From: a bacterium
GTDB taxonomy: Bacteria; Spirochaetota; UBA4802; UBA5550
Assembly (NCBI GenBank): GCA_024224995.1
Contig: JAAENB010000012.1
Location: 1-49,553 of the forward strand
Reading direction: 5' to 3'
Length of the DNA: 49,553 bases
A model generated the notes under the pieces. It saw only the letters and a list, made by a program, of their open reading frames with translations. It made no database searches and was not told where the DNA came from. The translations under genes were made by a program, and so were the position numbers. Of the stretch, positions 9,461-17,602 are shown one piece after another; position 1 is the first letter of the stretch; every line of letters begins with the position of its first letter.

Positions 9461-9772
9461 ATGAAAGAAGCCACCCCTCCAGAAGATCCCAACACCCCTG
9501 AAGAATCCTCCGACTCCGAAGAAATCGACTTCGGCAATGAAGTAGACCTCCACCACTTCAACCCCCGCCACACGGACCTGGTTGTTCGTGAATTCCTCCG
9601 CCAGGCCCTGGAAAAAGGTCTCTCCCCGGTGCGGATTATTCACGGCAAGGGAAAATCGGTTAAAAAACACCGCGTATACCAGCTCCTGGATGAAAATCCC
9701 GATGTTCTTGGATACCGGGACGATAGGCATAATTGGGGCGCTACACTGGTTGAACTCAAGGTTAAAGAGTAA
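9461..9772 (+). CDS. Smr-domain protein
   Basis: 103 residues. After an acidic, Pro/Glu/Ser-rich tail (1-25) comes a stand-alone Smr domain: VDLHHFNP (28-35) in place of the usual LDLHG motif and IIHGKGKS (59-66), the canonical HGKG loop. Smr domains nick or bind nucleic acids; recent examples cleave mRNA on stalled ribosomes. No MutS part is present, so this is the small single-domain type. It begins 5 bases after the ATPase stop without its own ribosome site, implying coupled translation. The GC-rich codons resemble the last part of the ATPase gene. Confidence 0.85.
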   Translation: MKEATPPEDPNTPEESSDSEEIDFGNEVDLHHFNPRHTDLVVREFLRQALEKGLSPVRIIHGKGKSVKKHRVYQLLDENPDVLGYRDDRHNWGATLVELKVKE

Positions 9773-9891
9773 AAAAAAGACATAAACTACACATTTGATA
9801 CCCGTTTTTAACATTTTCTCTCAAAAAATGAACTTTTTTTTAAAAATTTGAAAAAAATCACATTTTTTTTTCATGAAACGGCCTTCCCGTT

Positions 9892-9914
9892 CGTCCTAAT
9901 AGTAAGGGGATAAA
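9892..9914 (+). promoter_or_regulatory. Leader motif shared with the second RHH-like gene
   Basis: The sequence TCCTAATAGTAAGGGGAT upstream of the 9944 gene resembles CTCTATTAATAAGGGCAT (about 31254-31272) upstream of its paralogue at 31328; both follow very A/T-tract-rich DNA. A conserved promoter or self-binding site is plausible, but the match is short and judged by eye. Confidence 0.35.
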
Positions 9915-9943
9915 AAAAGTTTCAATTTAAAAAAGGAGGCCGT

Positions 9944-10411
9944 ATGTACGTAGATACCACGATTCATATCAATGTGCGACTATTAGAAGAAGTGGAGGCT
10001 GCTGCAAAGCAGTTGAAGATGTCCAGGAGCGATATTGTTATCCTGCTCCTGGATCGTGTGATGGAAAAAAAACAGATTTCGATAGAGATGTTTAAGCAGA
10101 TAAAGTACCAATTCAGGGATCTTCCTTCGAACTGGAAACGGATTCATGTTTACCCGGAAGTTGAGCGATACGAGGTATGGCTCGATCTTCGAAAGTTTTG
10201 CAAACGATCCGTTTCCCTGATAATAGCCATCGCCATAAACGAGCACCTGGAACAGCTGATCGAGGAGTTTTCCTCTACCGAAAAACCCAAAAATTCCGAT
10301 AGTTATCCGAGTGATTATCTTTTTCTGGCAAGGGATTCCTGCGGAATACAAAAATTCGTCATATACTGGGGGTTCCCGGAGGAGACTCAACTGGAAGAGT
10401 ACTTTACGTAG
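9944..10411 (+). CDS. Protein with two ribbon-helix-helix-like halves (paralogue of 31328 gene)
   Basis: 155 residues with a strong RBS (AAAAAAGGAGG) before the ATG. Residues about 4-40 (TTIHINVRLLEEVEAAAKQL then MSRSDIVILLLDRVM) show the strand-helix-helix pattern of ribbon-helix-helix DNA binders. Residues about 66-105 (RIHVYPEVERYEVWLDLRKF then CKRSVSLIIAIAINEHL) show a second similar unit. The tail ends with YWGFPEET, matched by FWGLPEKT in the paralogue. A tandem RHH would make a pseudo-dimer from one chain. The gene is monocistronic behind a 170-bp A/T-tract leader. A transcription regulator role is inferred. Confidence 0.6.
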   Translation: MYVDTTIHINVRLLEEVEAAAKQLKMSRSDIVILLLDRVMEKKQISIEMFKQIKYQFRDLPSNWKRIHVYPEVERYEVWLDLRKFCKRSVSLIIAIAINEHLEQLIEEFSSTEKPKNSDSYPSDYLFLARDSCGIQKFVIYWGFPEETQLEEYFT

Positions 10412-10497
10412 GAACAGAATCAACCCAAAGACCGATTTTCCCCAAAAAAACCCCACCCGCAAGGGATGAGGCAGGAACCGCTATGCCCTCACCAGGA

Positions 10498-11574
10498 TCA
10501 ATCCACCACATATTTCAACGAAGTCCCGGCTTTCTCTTCAATCCTCTCGGGAATTTCATCACCATCGTCAATATGATTTGAGATATCAATCATAATCTGT
10601 GGTTCTCCATTCTCATTCGTAAGATTAAACTCATTTTCACTCCATAATTGCGAGCAGCCAAACTGTGGAGCAGGAAAACCGATATACAGAGAATCCTGAG
10701 GGATCATTTTATCAAAAATATTTAAGACTTTTTCTGCCGGAAGAATATTATCATAACTTGAACTGAATATAACAGGGGACATAATATCTTCAGCGACCTT
10801 TTCAAGGTATTCGGTTTCTCCCGAAGCGAGAAGAGAGAAGGCGGAGATATCAACAGGAAACAAGGGATTGTTTTTTACGAAGTCGATAATATCATAGGCA
10901 AAATTTTTATCGAATTTCAAATTCAGGGGCCCTTCGGTATCTTTGCCCATGACTATGATTTCAAAGGAATCCAGTTTTATAATATCAGGATCACCGCCAT
11001 AACAAGCGCCGCCTGTTATTTTTTTCTCTTGAAACTCTTTTTTTAAAGAAGCCGGAATCTTCGTTAACTCATTACGGGAAGTCACGGCTAAAAGGTGTTC
11101 CAGAACCTTTTTAATAAGCACCCATCTTTCCTCAAAGGGAACAGAAGCAGAATAAGAACTAATGGAAAGTTCAATACAGTCATCTTCAAGGGAGAGGGAC
11201 ATATCCCCATCTCCATCAAACCTGATCCAATAAAATGTCACTTCCGGAACAGCAAGAAGAGAATCAATTTTTTTAATATCATCAATAGAAACGGCGTTAA
11301 ATTTGGATTCAATAGAGATATTTTTGATGCCGGAAAAGACATTGAGTTCCCTGAAATGGACCAGCCCGGGAATGGCGGAATAAACAACATCAAACTCATG
11401 GGGCCGGGAGCCTTCCACGAGCTCAAATATTTCACAGGCTCTATCAAAGGCCTCTTTCATGGAGGAAAATTTTTCATTCACCGCATAGGTCGATGAGCTG
11501 CAATTAATATCAAACCCACTATTTGAACTGATTAAACAGGGAGTCTCAAAGGGGACAACTTTTGTCTTCATCAT
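10498..11574 (-). CDS. Unknown partner protein of radical SAM/SPASM enzyme
   Basis: 358 residues from the ATG at 11574, which has AAAGGAG 6 bases upstream; a longer frame from 11685 exists but reaches far into the radical SAM gene. The short 5' overlap with that gene (about 29 bases) indicates coupling. No family is recognised. The N-terminus (PFETPCLISSNSGFDINCSSS) is rich in Cys and Ser. The rest is globular with acidic and aromatic patches and ends in SLKYVVD. It has no signal peptide and no membrane segment. It could be the substrate, a chaperone or an effector for the upstream maturase; none of these is demonstrated. Confidence 0.6.
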   Translation of the reverse strand: MMKTKVVPFETPCLISSNSGFDINCSSSTYAVNEKFSSMKEAFDRACEIFELVEGSRPHEFDVVYSAIPGLVHFRELNVFSGIKNISIESKFNAVSIDDIKKIDSLLAVPEVTFYWIRFDGDGDMSLSLEDDCIELSISSYSASVPFEERWVLIKKVLEHLLAVTSRNELTKIPASLKKEFQEKKITGGACYGGDPDIIKLDSFEIIVMGKDTEGPLNLKFDKNFAYDIIDFVKNNPLFPVDISAFSLLASGETEYLEKVAEDIMSPVIFSSSYDNILPAEKVLNIFDKMIPQDSLYIGFPAPQFGCSQLWSENEFNLTNENGEPQIMIDISNHIDDGDEIPERIEEKAGTSLKYVVD

Positions 11575-12850
11575 AAAAATCTCCTTTTTTAAATGCCGAC
11601 AGGCGGCAGCCTTTACAAAAATGATTAATCTTACAATCGGAGCACTTACCTTTAAGAGTCCGGGGAAGGGAGCGAAATTGGTCAAATACTTTTGAATGAA
11701 GCCAGAGATCTTTTAAATTATCATAACGAATATTCCCGGCTTTAAAAACATCATCGTTCATATGGGAGCAGGGAAAAACATCACCGCACGCGGAAACCGT
11801 ACAGAGCCGGGAACCGGCAGTACAACCGTAAATACCGCGGGCTTTCAGCAGTTCAGGGTCTTTATCCCGGAAAACAAATGACAGGGAAGTGTCAACTCGT
11901 AATGGATATGAAAGACTCAGCAGCCAGATAATCTTTGAAAGGGAACGGTATTCCGCGGAAGAAATGTTATTCGCATCGAGCCAATGGGGATCATTTTTCG
12001 AAGGTTTGGGTCTGAGAAGGACCTGTTCCGCGGCGCCAAGACCATGAACAAAGGAGACAATTTCAGGGACCAGGTTCACATTCCTCTTAGTAACCAGGGT
12101 ATTTACCCCAAAGCGCTGCCCGGATTTTTTTAAAAATCCAATCCCTCGCAGGACTTCATCAAAGCTGTCTTTTTCTCTCTGCGAATTATGCAGCTCTTTA
12201 TTGTGAGCATCAAGGCTAACCTGCACCTGTTTTAGCGGACTTTGAGCTATTTTTACGGCAAGATCCTCGTCAATAAGGGTGCCGTTTGTGGTAAGCGAAA
12301 CCGCAATATCCATTGAGTCCGCGTAGCGGATAATATCAAAAATATCCTCCCTGGTAAAAGGTTCACCCCCGCCTATTGAAAGCTGAAAGATATTCATATG
12401 GGAAATGGAATCAATAAGAGAAAAGATCTCTTTTTGAGAAAGGTCACTTGAGCTGCAGCTATCAGCATTATTACTGCCGGAATAACAACCGGGGCAGTGT
12501 TGATTGCACCGGGAGGTAACAGCAAGATGAATTGATTCCGGCGCCGCCAGATAGGAATTATTTTCACCGGGATCATTGAGCCAGAGAGTTTCGTCAATGA
12601 GAACAGGTTTCGCGTTGAACTTTTTATTTACAATATTGTTGATAAATTCCGAGACGAGATTTTCCGCATCAAGCAGCCGCGCGGGATCACATCCAAAAAA
12701 GTCACGAACCGATGAAACAATGGAATTCTGAGCCGCGCCTTTAGCCAGCTCATTAAGAATAAAAAACGCGCTTTTATTGTATTCCCTGGTAGAACCATCT
12801 CCGGCATCAAAGACAATGCCGCCAAAATATTCCTGTCGTAGTTTAATCAT
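11546..12850 (-). CDS. Radical SAM/SPASM protein with PqqD-like N-terminal domain
   Basis: 434 residues. Residues 1-90 resemble the PqqD/RRE peptide-recognition fold (GGIVFDAGDGSTREYNKSAFFILNEL). The radical SAM core has the CxxxCxxC motif CNQHCPGC (Cys115, 119, 122) binding the 4Fe-4S cluster and S-adenosylmethionine, then GGEP (161-164). The C-terminal SPASM domain carries Cys343, 350, 355, 361, 403, 406, 412, 415 and 432, enough for auxiliary Fe-S clusters. This architecture is typical of enzymes that modify ribosomal peptides or proteins. It lies 26 bases after a receiver-PP2C gene and overlaps an unknown gene downstream. No short precursor peptide is obvious nearby. Confidence 0.85.
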   Translation of the reverse strand: MIKLRQEYFGGIVFDAGDGSTREYNKSAFFILNELAKGAAQNSIVSSVRDFFGCDPARLLDAENLVSEFINNIVNKKFNAKPVLIDETLWLNDPGENNSYLAAPESIHLAVTSRCNQHCPGCYSGSNNADSCSSSDLSQKEIFSLIDSISHMNIFQLSIGGGEPFTREDIFDIIRYADSMDIAVSLTTNGTLIDEDLAVKIAQSPLKQVQVSLDAHNKELHNSQREKDSFDEVLRGIGFLKKSGQRFGVNTLVTKRNVNLVPEIVSFVHGLGAAEQVLLRPKPSKNDPHWLDANNISSAEYRSLSKIIWLLSLSYPLRVDTSLSFVFRDKDPELLKARGIYGCTAGSRLCTVSACGDVFPCSHMNDDVFKAGNIRYDNLKDLWLHSKVFDQFRSLPRTLKGKCSDCKINHFCKGCRLSAFKKGDFYDEDKSCPL

Positions 12851-12876
12851 TTTAAATAATAAGGACCGGTGGTTTC

Positions 12877-14085
12877 TTACTTCTTTTTAACGCAGATGAG
12901 CGTAATATCATCATCCAGCATGGCATAGTCGATAAATTCATATAAAGAATCGACAATTGAGTGAATAATCTCCATGGAACCTTTATGTATATTTTTTAGA
13001 AAACACTCCGTAAGTCTTTCAATATCATACATGGTTTTGCCGTCATCAGCAAGGGCCTCGGTAATGCCGTCGGTATAGAGCAGGAGGATATCACCTTTCT
13101 CCATTTGCAGGGTAATATCTTTGTAGTCTCTTTCCTCAGCCACACCAATAAGAGCCCCTGTAGTATTAAGAAATGAACACTCGTCTTTTGCTGCGTGATA
13201 ATATATCGCAGTTGGATGTCCTCCTGAGGAAAATATCAATTTCCCGGTTGAGACTTCAAGCTGGCATACAATCACCGTGCCAAAATAGGAGGTTTTCCAC
13301 AGATCTTCAACAAGAATGTTATTAACATCAAAGATCAATTTGGAAGGAACAGTTTCCTCAAGAGAAGTAGTCCTAAAAATACTCCGTATCTGGTTCCCTA
13401 CATAGGAAGAGGCAATTCCATGCCCGGAGACATCACAGAGGATAAGCTGGTATAACTCATCATTTAAAAAGAAGCCGTCATAAAAATCGCCTGAAAGGTC
13501 ATCAACAGGCAGGTATAGAGTGGAAATATCAAAATAGTCTTTCAATCCGTCAAACCTGGGAGCAAAGGAAGCCTGGATTTGCCGTACTTTTGAGATCTCG
13601 GAACGAATTCTTCGGGATTGTTTCGCTTCCACTTCCCGAAGCCGGTTCAACTCAAGGACCTTTTCTTCCAGTTCCTGTTTTTGATAAAAAAGCTTAAGAA
13701 AGACCTTCACTTTATTCCGTAAAATTTTAGGTTCTATGGGCTTGGGGAGATAATCAACAGCGCCGCTTTCATATCCTTTGAAAATATACTTTTGTTCTTT
13801 ATTAATCGCGGTAACAAAAATAATGGGAATTTCCCTGGATTCGCCCGAACCACGGATCAATTGGGCGGTTTCAAAACCGTCCATATTGGGCATCTGGACA
13901 TCAAGCATGATCAGGGCAAATTGATATTTCAGTATTTTTTGAAGAGCCTGGTTCCCGGAATAGGCTTTTACTATTTTACAATCAAGGTCTTTAAGAATTT
14001 CTTCAAGGGCGAAGAGATTTTCCGGCCTGTCATCTACTATTAATATTTTTGCTTTATCGTATTTTTGATTATTGCTCATTTTCAT
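12877..14085 (-). CDS. Response regulator with receiver and SpoIIE/PP2C phosphatase domains
   Basis: 402 residues. Receiver domain at about 11-130: acidic pair Asp18/Asp19, phospho-acceptor Asp62 in LIMLDVQMPNMDG, conserved Lys in YLPKPIEP. A coiled-coil linker (about 135-170, QKQELEEKVLELNRLREVEA) leads to a PP2C-type Ser/Thr phosphatase with metal motifs VDDLSGDFYDG, LCDVSGHGIASS, SSGGHPTAIYY and YTDGITEAL. RsbU/RssB-like proteins of this kind dephosphorylate anti-sigma-antagonist proteins, but no such partner is encoded here. Its start overlaps the hybrid kinase by 17 bases, so phosphotransfer from that kinase is likely. Confidence 0.9.
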   Translation of the reverse strand: MKMSNNQKYDKAKILIVDDRPENLFALEEILKDLDCKIVKAYSGNQALQKILKYQFALIMLDVQMPNMDGFETAQLIRGSGESREIPIIFVTAINKEQKYIFKGYESGAVDYLPKPIEPKILRNKVKVFLKLFYQKQELEEKVLELNRLREVEAKQSRRIRSEISKVRQIQASFAPRFDGLKDYFDISTLYLPVDDLSGDFYDGFFLNDELYQLILCDVSGHGIASSYVGNQIRSIFRTTSLEETVPSKLIFDVNNILVEDLWKTSYFGTVIVCQLEVSTGKLIFSSGGHPTAIYYHAAKDECSFLNTTGALIGVAEERDYKDITLQMEKGDILLLYTDGITEALADDGKTMYDIERLTECFLKNIHKGSMEIIHSIVDSLYEFIDYAMLDDDITLICVKKK

Positions 14086-16546
14086 TATTCCCGGGTTTTA
14101 AAAAATGAGAACGCATTAATGAAAATAGTCTATCAACATCCAGGGGTTTTGTCAAGTATCCATTGGCTCCCGATTCAATACATTTTTCCCTTTCTTCTTT
14201 CATTGCTTTTGCCGTAACGATGAGGATAGAAAGATTCGCAAACCGGTCATCGCTTCTCAGTTTCTTCATTACCTCGTAACCATCTACTTCCGGCATCATT
14301 AGATCGAGAAGGAGAAGATCTATTTCGTCATCACTTTCCAGGATCTTAATACCGTCTTTCCCGTTAGAGGCTTTTAAAACATTGATTTTTTTATCTTCAA
14401 GGATTTTGGTAAGGGCAAAAAGATTACGCATATCATCATCAATAAGCAGCACCTTTTTATCCGCGAATACCGGGTCAATTTCGGTATGATTTTTATGATC
14501 CGTAATAGGCGTCCGTGCCGGTCTTTTATCTTTTTGAGCATCTTCGGGGACTTCCAGTTTTTTGGGTAAATACAGGGTAAAGGTAGATCCCTTCCCTTCG
14601 AAGCTTTTCAGGTGAATTTCTCCGCCAAGCAGCCTGGAAAGAACCCGGGAGATGGAAAGCCCAAGACCGCTTCCTCCGTAATTACGCGAAGTGCTGCCAT
14701 CGGCCTGCTGAAAAGCTTCGAAAACATCCTGTTGTTTATCCTCGGGTATTCCAATTCCCGTATCAATAACCGAAATAGCAATGGCATCTTTTCTGTTCAG
14801 GCCTTTTCGGGAAAACCGTTCTCCTGGAAAGGGAAGGTGAAAATCAACAGTAACACTTCCTTCATGGGTAAATTTAATTGAGTTTGATATAAGATTTTTT
14901 AATATCTGGTCTAATTTCTGCATGTCGGTCTCTATTGAATCAGGAAAGCCCTTTTGCGTCTTAATATTCAACCCTATTCCCTTATCTACAGCAACATGCT
15001 TAAAAGACTGGTTAATACTTTCCTCAATATCGGCCATGGAAACCGGTTCAACATAGACCTTAATTTTACCGGCTTCTATTTTAGAAAGATCCAGGATATC
15101 ATTTATTAACATAAGAAGATCGGTACCGCTTTTATGTATAATCTTTGCCGATTTAACCTGGTTTTCAATAAGATTTCCATCCCTGTTTTCCGCCAGGTTT
15201 TGAGCAAGGATCAGGAGGCTGTTTAAAGGACTTCTCAGTTCATGGGACATATTTGCCAAAAACTCGGATTTATATTTCCCGGTTTTTTCAAGCTCCCGGG
15301 CTTTTTGCTGCAAGTCTTTATGGGCGATATTCACCTCTTCATTCAACTCAAGCAGTTCCTGGTGCTTTTTCTTAATATCATTCTCAATCGTTTTTCTCTG
15401 AGTAATATCGCGTATGGTAATAAGCCAGGCATCGTGCCGTTCCCATTCCGTTTCAATAACACGCATTTCCCCTGTTCCAATATTCCCGCTATGATCAAAG
15501 ATATTGATTTCCGTTAATTTATTCTCCAGGGTTGAATAGGTAAAGGGTTTATCCATAATGTCTCTCCATTTAATCCCGAACATCTTCAGGACAACAGGAT
15601 TAAAGAAACGAACCACCCCTTTTTTATCGACAACAAGAACCCCATCAATACTTTTATCAACAATATTCTGAATACTCTCCCTGCTGAGCATTAATTCTTC
15701 TTCGGCTTTTTTTCGCCTGGTAATATCATGGGAGTTGATAATATAGCACATGACTTTATTAGAGTCATCCAGGATCATTTTAACCCAGGCTTCCATATAT
15801 CTCCATTGATCTTCATTATTCCTGCATCGATATAGTGTAAAACCGTCGGACTTAAAATCTTCTTTCTCTTCCAAAACATTCTTAATTATTCCAACATCAT
15901 CGGGATGAATATAATCCAATTCATTCATCCCAATGAGGTCAACAGGCTGCCATCCCAATATATTGGTAAGGGATTCACTTTTGTATAAAATAGTTCCGTC
16001 ATTCGCGAGAATTGTAATTACATCGGAAGAGTTCTCAATAAGAAGCCGGTAATGTTTTTCAGCATGAATAAGCGCTTTTTCCGTTCGAAGGGCTTCACCA
16101 ATCTCTTTAATAATACCAATAGTGCCGCAATAGCCCTTTCTTTCACCTCTTTTATCGTGTTCATATAATCCTACGGAAATAACGTCCCCTTCAATAAGGA
16201 TCAGCTGATCATCACCGGAAATGACTTCGTCCTTCAACAAAAACCTGACCCTCAAATTCCTGGTTATTCTGTCACCGGTTCTTCTTTCATCAAATAATTT
16301 TGGTGTTTTTGCCGGAGCGGTTTTTTTGTCCTTATATATCGGCAGGACACTGGAGCTATGAACATCTTTCACTTCATCAGGATGAATAATAACGCTGAAA
16401 TGTTTCCCAATCAGATCTTCTGCGTCATATCCTAATTTTTGTATTGATTCATTTACATACGTAAAATTACCGTCTTTATCGAGAATATAGACTATATCCG
16501 GTAAGGTTTGAATCAGGTTTTTATAAATTATTTCACTTTCCAGCAT
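14069..16546 (-). CDS. Multi-PAS hybrid sensor histidine kinase with C-terminal receiver
   Basis: 825 residues from the ATG at 16546; an upstream TTG at 16579 is possible but has no usable ribosome site. Order: PAS 1 (LIQTLPDIVYILDKDGNF), PAS 2 (ENSSDVITILANDGTILY), PAS 3 (VDKSIDGVLVVDKKGVV), coiled coil, HisKA with His435 in ANMSHELRSPLN, HATPase with VIDTGIGIPEDK and GGSGLGLSIS, then a receiver (KVLLIDDDMRN, phospho-acceptor Asp in LLLLDLMMPEVDG, YLTKPLD). No transmembrane segment is visible, so it should sense a cytosolic signal. It is the first gene of the reverse operon with the receiver-PP2C and radical SAM genes. Confidence 0.93.
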   Translation of the reverse strand: MLESEIIYKNLIQTLPDIVYILDKDGNFTYVNESIQKLGYDAEDLIGKHFSVIIHPDEVKDVHSSSVLPIYKDKKTAPAKTPKLFDERRTGDRITRNLRVRFLLKDEVISGDDQLILIEGDVISVGLYEHDKRGERKGYCGTIGIIKEIGEALRTEKALIHAEKHYRLLIENSSDVITILANDGTILYKSESLTNILGWQPVDLIGMNELDYIHPDDVGIIKNVLEEKEDFKSDGFTLYRCRNNEDQWRYMEAWVKMILDDSNKVMCYIINSHDITRRKKAEEELMLSRESIQNIVDKSIDGVLVVDKKGVVRFFNPVVLKMFGIKWRDIMDKPFTYSTLENKLTEINIFDHSGNIGTGEMRVIETEWERHDAWLITIRDITQRKTIENDIKKKHQELLELNEEVNIAHKDLQQKARELEKTGKYKSEFLANMSHELRSPLNSLLILAQNLAENRDGNLIENQVKSAKIIHKSGTDLLMLINDILDLSKIEAGKIKVYVEPVSMADIEESINQSFKHVAVDKGIGLNIKTQKGFPDSIETDMQKLDQILKNLISNSIKFTHEGSVTVDFHLPFPGERFSRKGLNRKDAIAISVIDTGIGIPEDKQQDVFEAFQQADGSTSRNYGGSGLGLSISRVLSRLLGGEIHLKSFEGKGSTFTLYLPKKLEVPEDAQKDKRPARTPITDHKNHTEIDPVFADKKVLLIDDDMRNLFALTKILEDKKINVLKASNGKDGIKILESDDEIDLLLLDLMMPEVDGYEVMKKLRSDDRFANLSILIVTAKAMKEEREKCIESGANGYLTKPLDVDRLFSLMRSHFLKPGNNENEQ

Positions 16547-16621
16547 TATTCTTTTTACCTTAAAAAGGAAATCCCGCAACCTCTATTATAGATCTATAAA
16601 ACTCAAAGTCAAACTAAAAAA

Positions 16622-17482
16622 TTACAACTTCATCCCGCAATACTTGCAATATTCAGCATCTTCATCATGTCCTTCAAAAGAACATTCCAGACAAACCTTA
16701 GCAGACACATCATCGCTTTCGGATTTTGCTCTGGACAATTCAACCGTAACAATTCCCGTTGGAACAGCTATTATGGCATATCCCATAATCATAATAAGCG
16801 AGGCCATTGTTTGTCCCAGCACTGTTGTTGGAGCAATATCCCCATATCCCACGGTTGTAAGAGTTACAATTGCCCAATAGATACTGCGCGGGATGCTGGT
16901 AAAGCCGGTTTTTGCCCCCTCAATTGATCCTTCGATTAGATACATAAGTGTACCGGCAATCATTACCATGCTCAATACTGCTATTAAAAAAACAGTAATT
17001 TTCTGCCTGCTTGCCCTGAGTGCCTGGACAAGCAATTTTGCCTCACCCATATAGCGTGCCAGTTTAAGTATTCGAAAGACACGTAATAGCCGTATACTCC
17101 TGATGACAACAAAATAATGGGTTCCCACTACAAATAAGCTCAAATATGTCGGAATTATGGCTAAAAGATCTATTATTCCGAAAAAACTTCTCATATACCT
17201 GAAGGGATTTCCAATACAAATAATACGCGCGATATATTCAAAAGTAAAGAGTATGGTAAAAACCCACTCAATAATACGAAGAATATCTCCAAAACGATTA
17301 TCAATAGCTTTTACGCTTTCAAGCATAACGGTAATTACACTGATAATAATAGCCCACAATAGAGCCACATCAAAGAACTTGCCGGAAAAAGTATCGGCAT
17401 CAAAGATAATTTTATTCATTTTTAGACGCCAGGAAGCCATATCTTCATTGGTATGGCTCATATAGCCTCTTCTTTTACTCAT
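16622..17482 (-). CDS. Voltage-gated-type potassium channel with C-terminal zinc ribbon
   Basis: 286 residues from the ATG at 17482, chosen because AGGAGG lies 6 bases upstream; the longer frame from 17512 starts before this ribosome site. Hydrophobic S1-S6 segments are visible. An arginine-rich S4 reads VVIRSIRLLRVFRILKLARY and the K+ selectivity filter is TVGYGD (210-215). The C-terminus carries an unusual double-CxxC ribbon (CLECSFEGHDEDAEYCKYCGMKL). K+ conduction is well supported by the filter; voltage gating is inferred from S4. It is divergent from the giant signalling gene at 17603. Confidence 0.9.
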   Translation of the reverse strand: MSKRRGYMSHTNEDMASWRLKMNKIIFDADTFSGKFFDVALLWAIIISVITVMLESVKAIDNRFGDILRIIEWVFTILFTFEYIARIICIGNPFRYMRSFFGIIDLLAIIPTYLSLFVVGTHYFVVIRSIRLLRVFRILKLARYMGEAKLLVQALRASRQKITVFLIAVLSMVMIAGTLMYLIEGSIEGAKTGFTSIPRSIYWAIVTLTTVGYGDIAPTTVLGQTMASLIMIMGYAIIAVPTGIVTVELSRAKSESDDVSAKVCLECSFEGHDEDAEYCKYCGMKL

Positions 17483-17602
17483 GTACATCCTCCTGACAGT
17501 GCCAATAATCATACCTATAACACAAATAAAACAAAGTCAAGATTCTTTTTGTACACTTTTTTTATTGCTTTTCCTGAATAATCTCAATATCATAGCAGCA
17601 TA

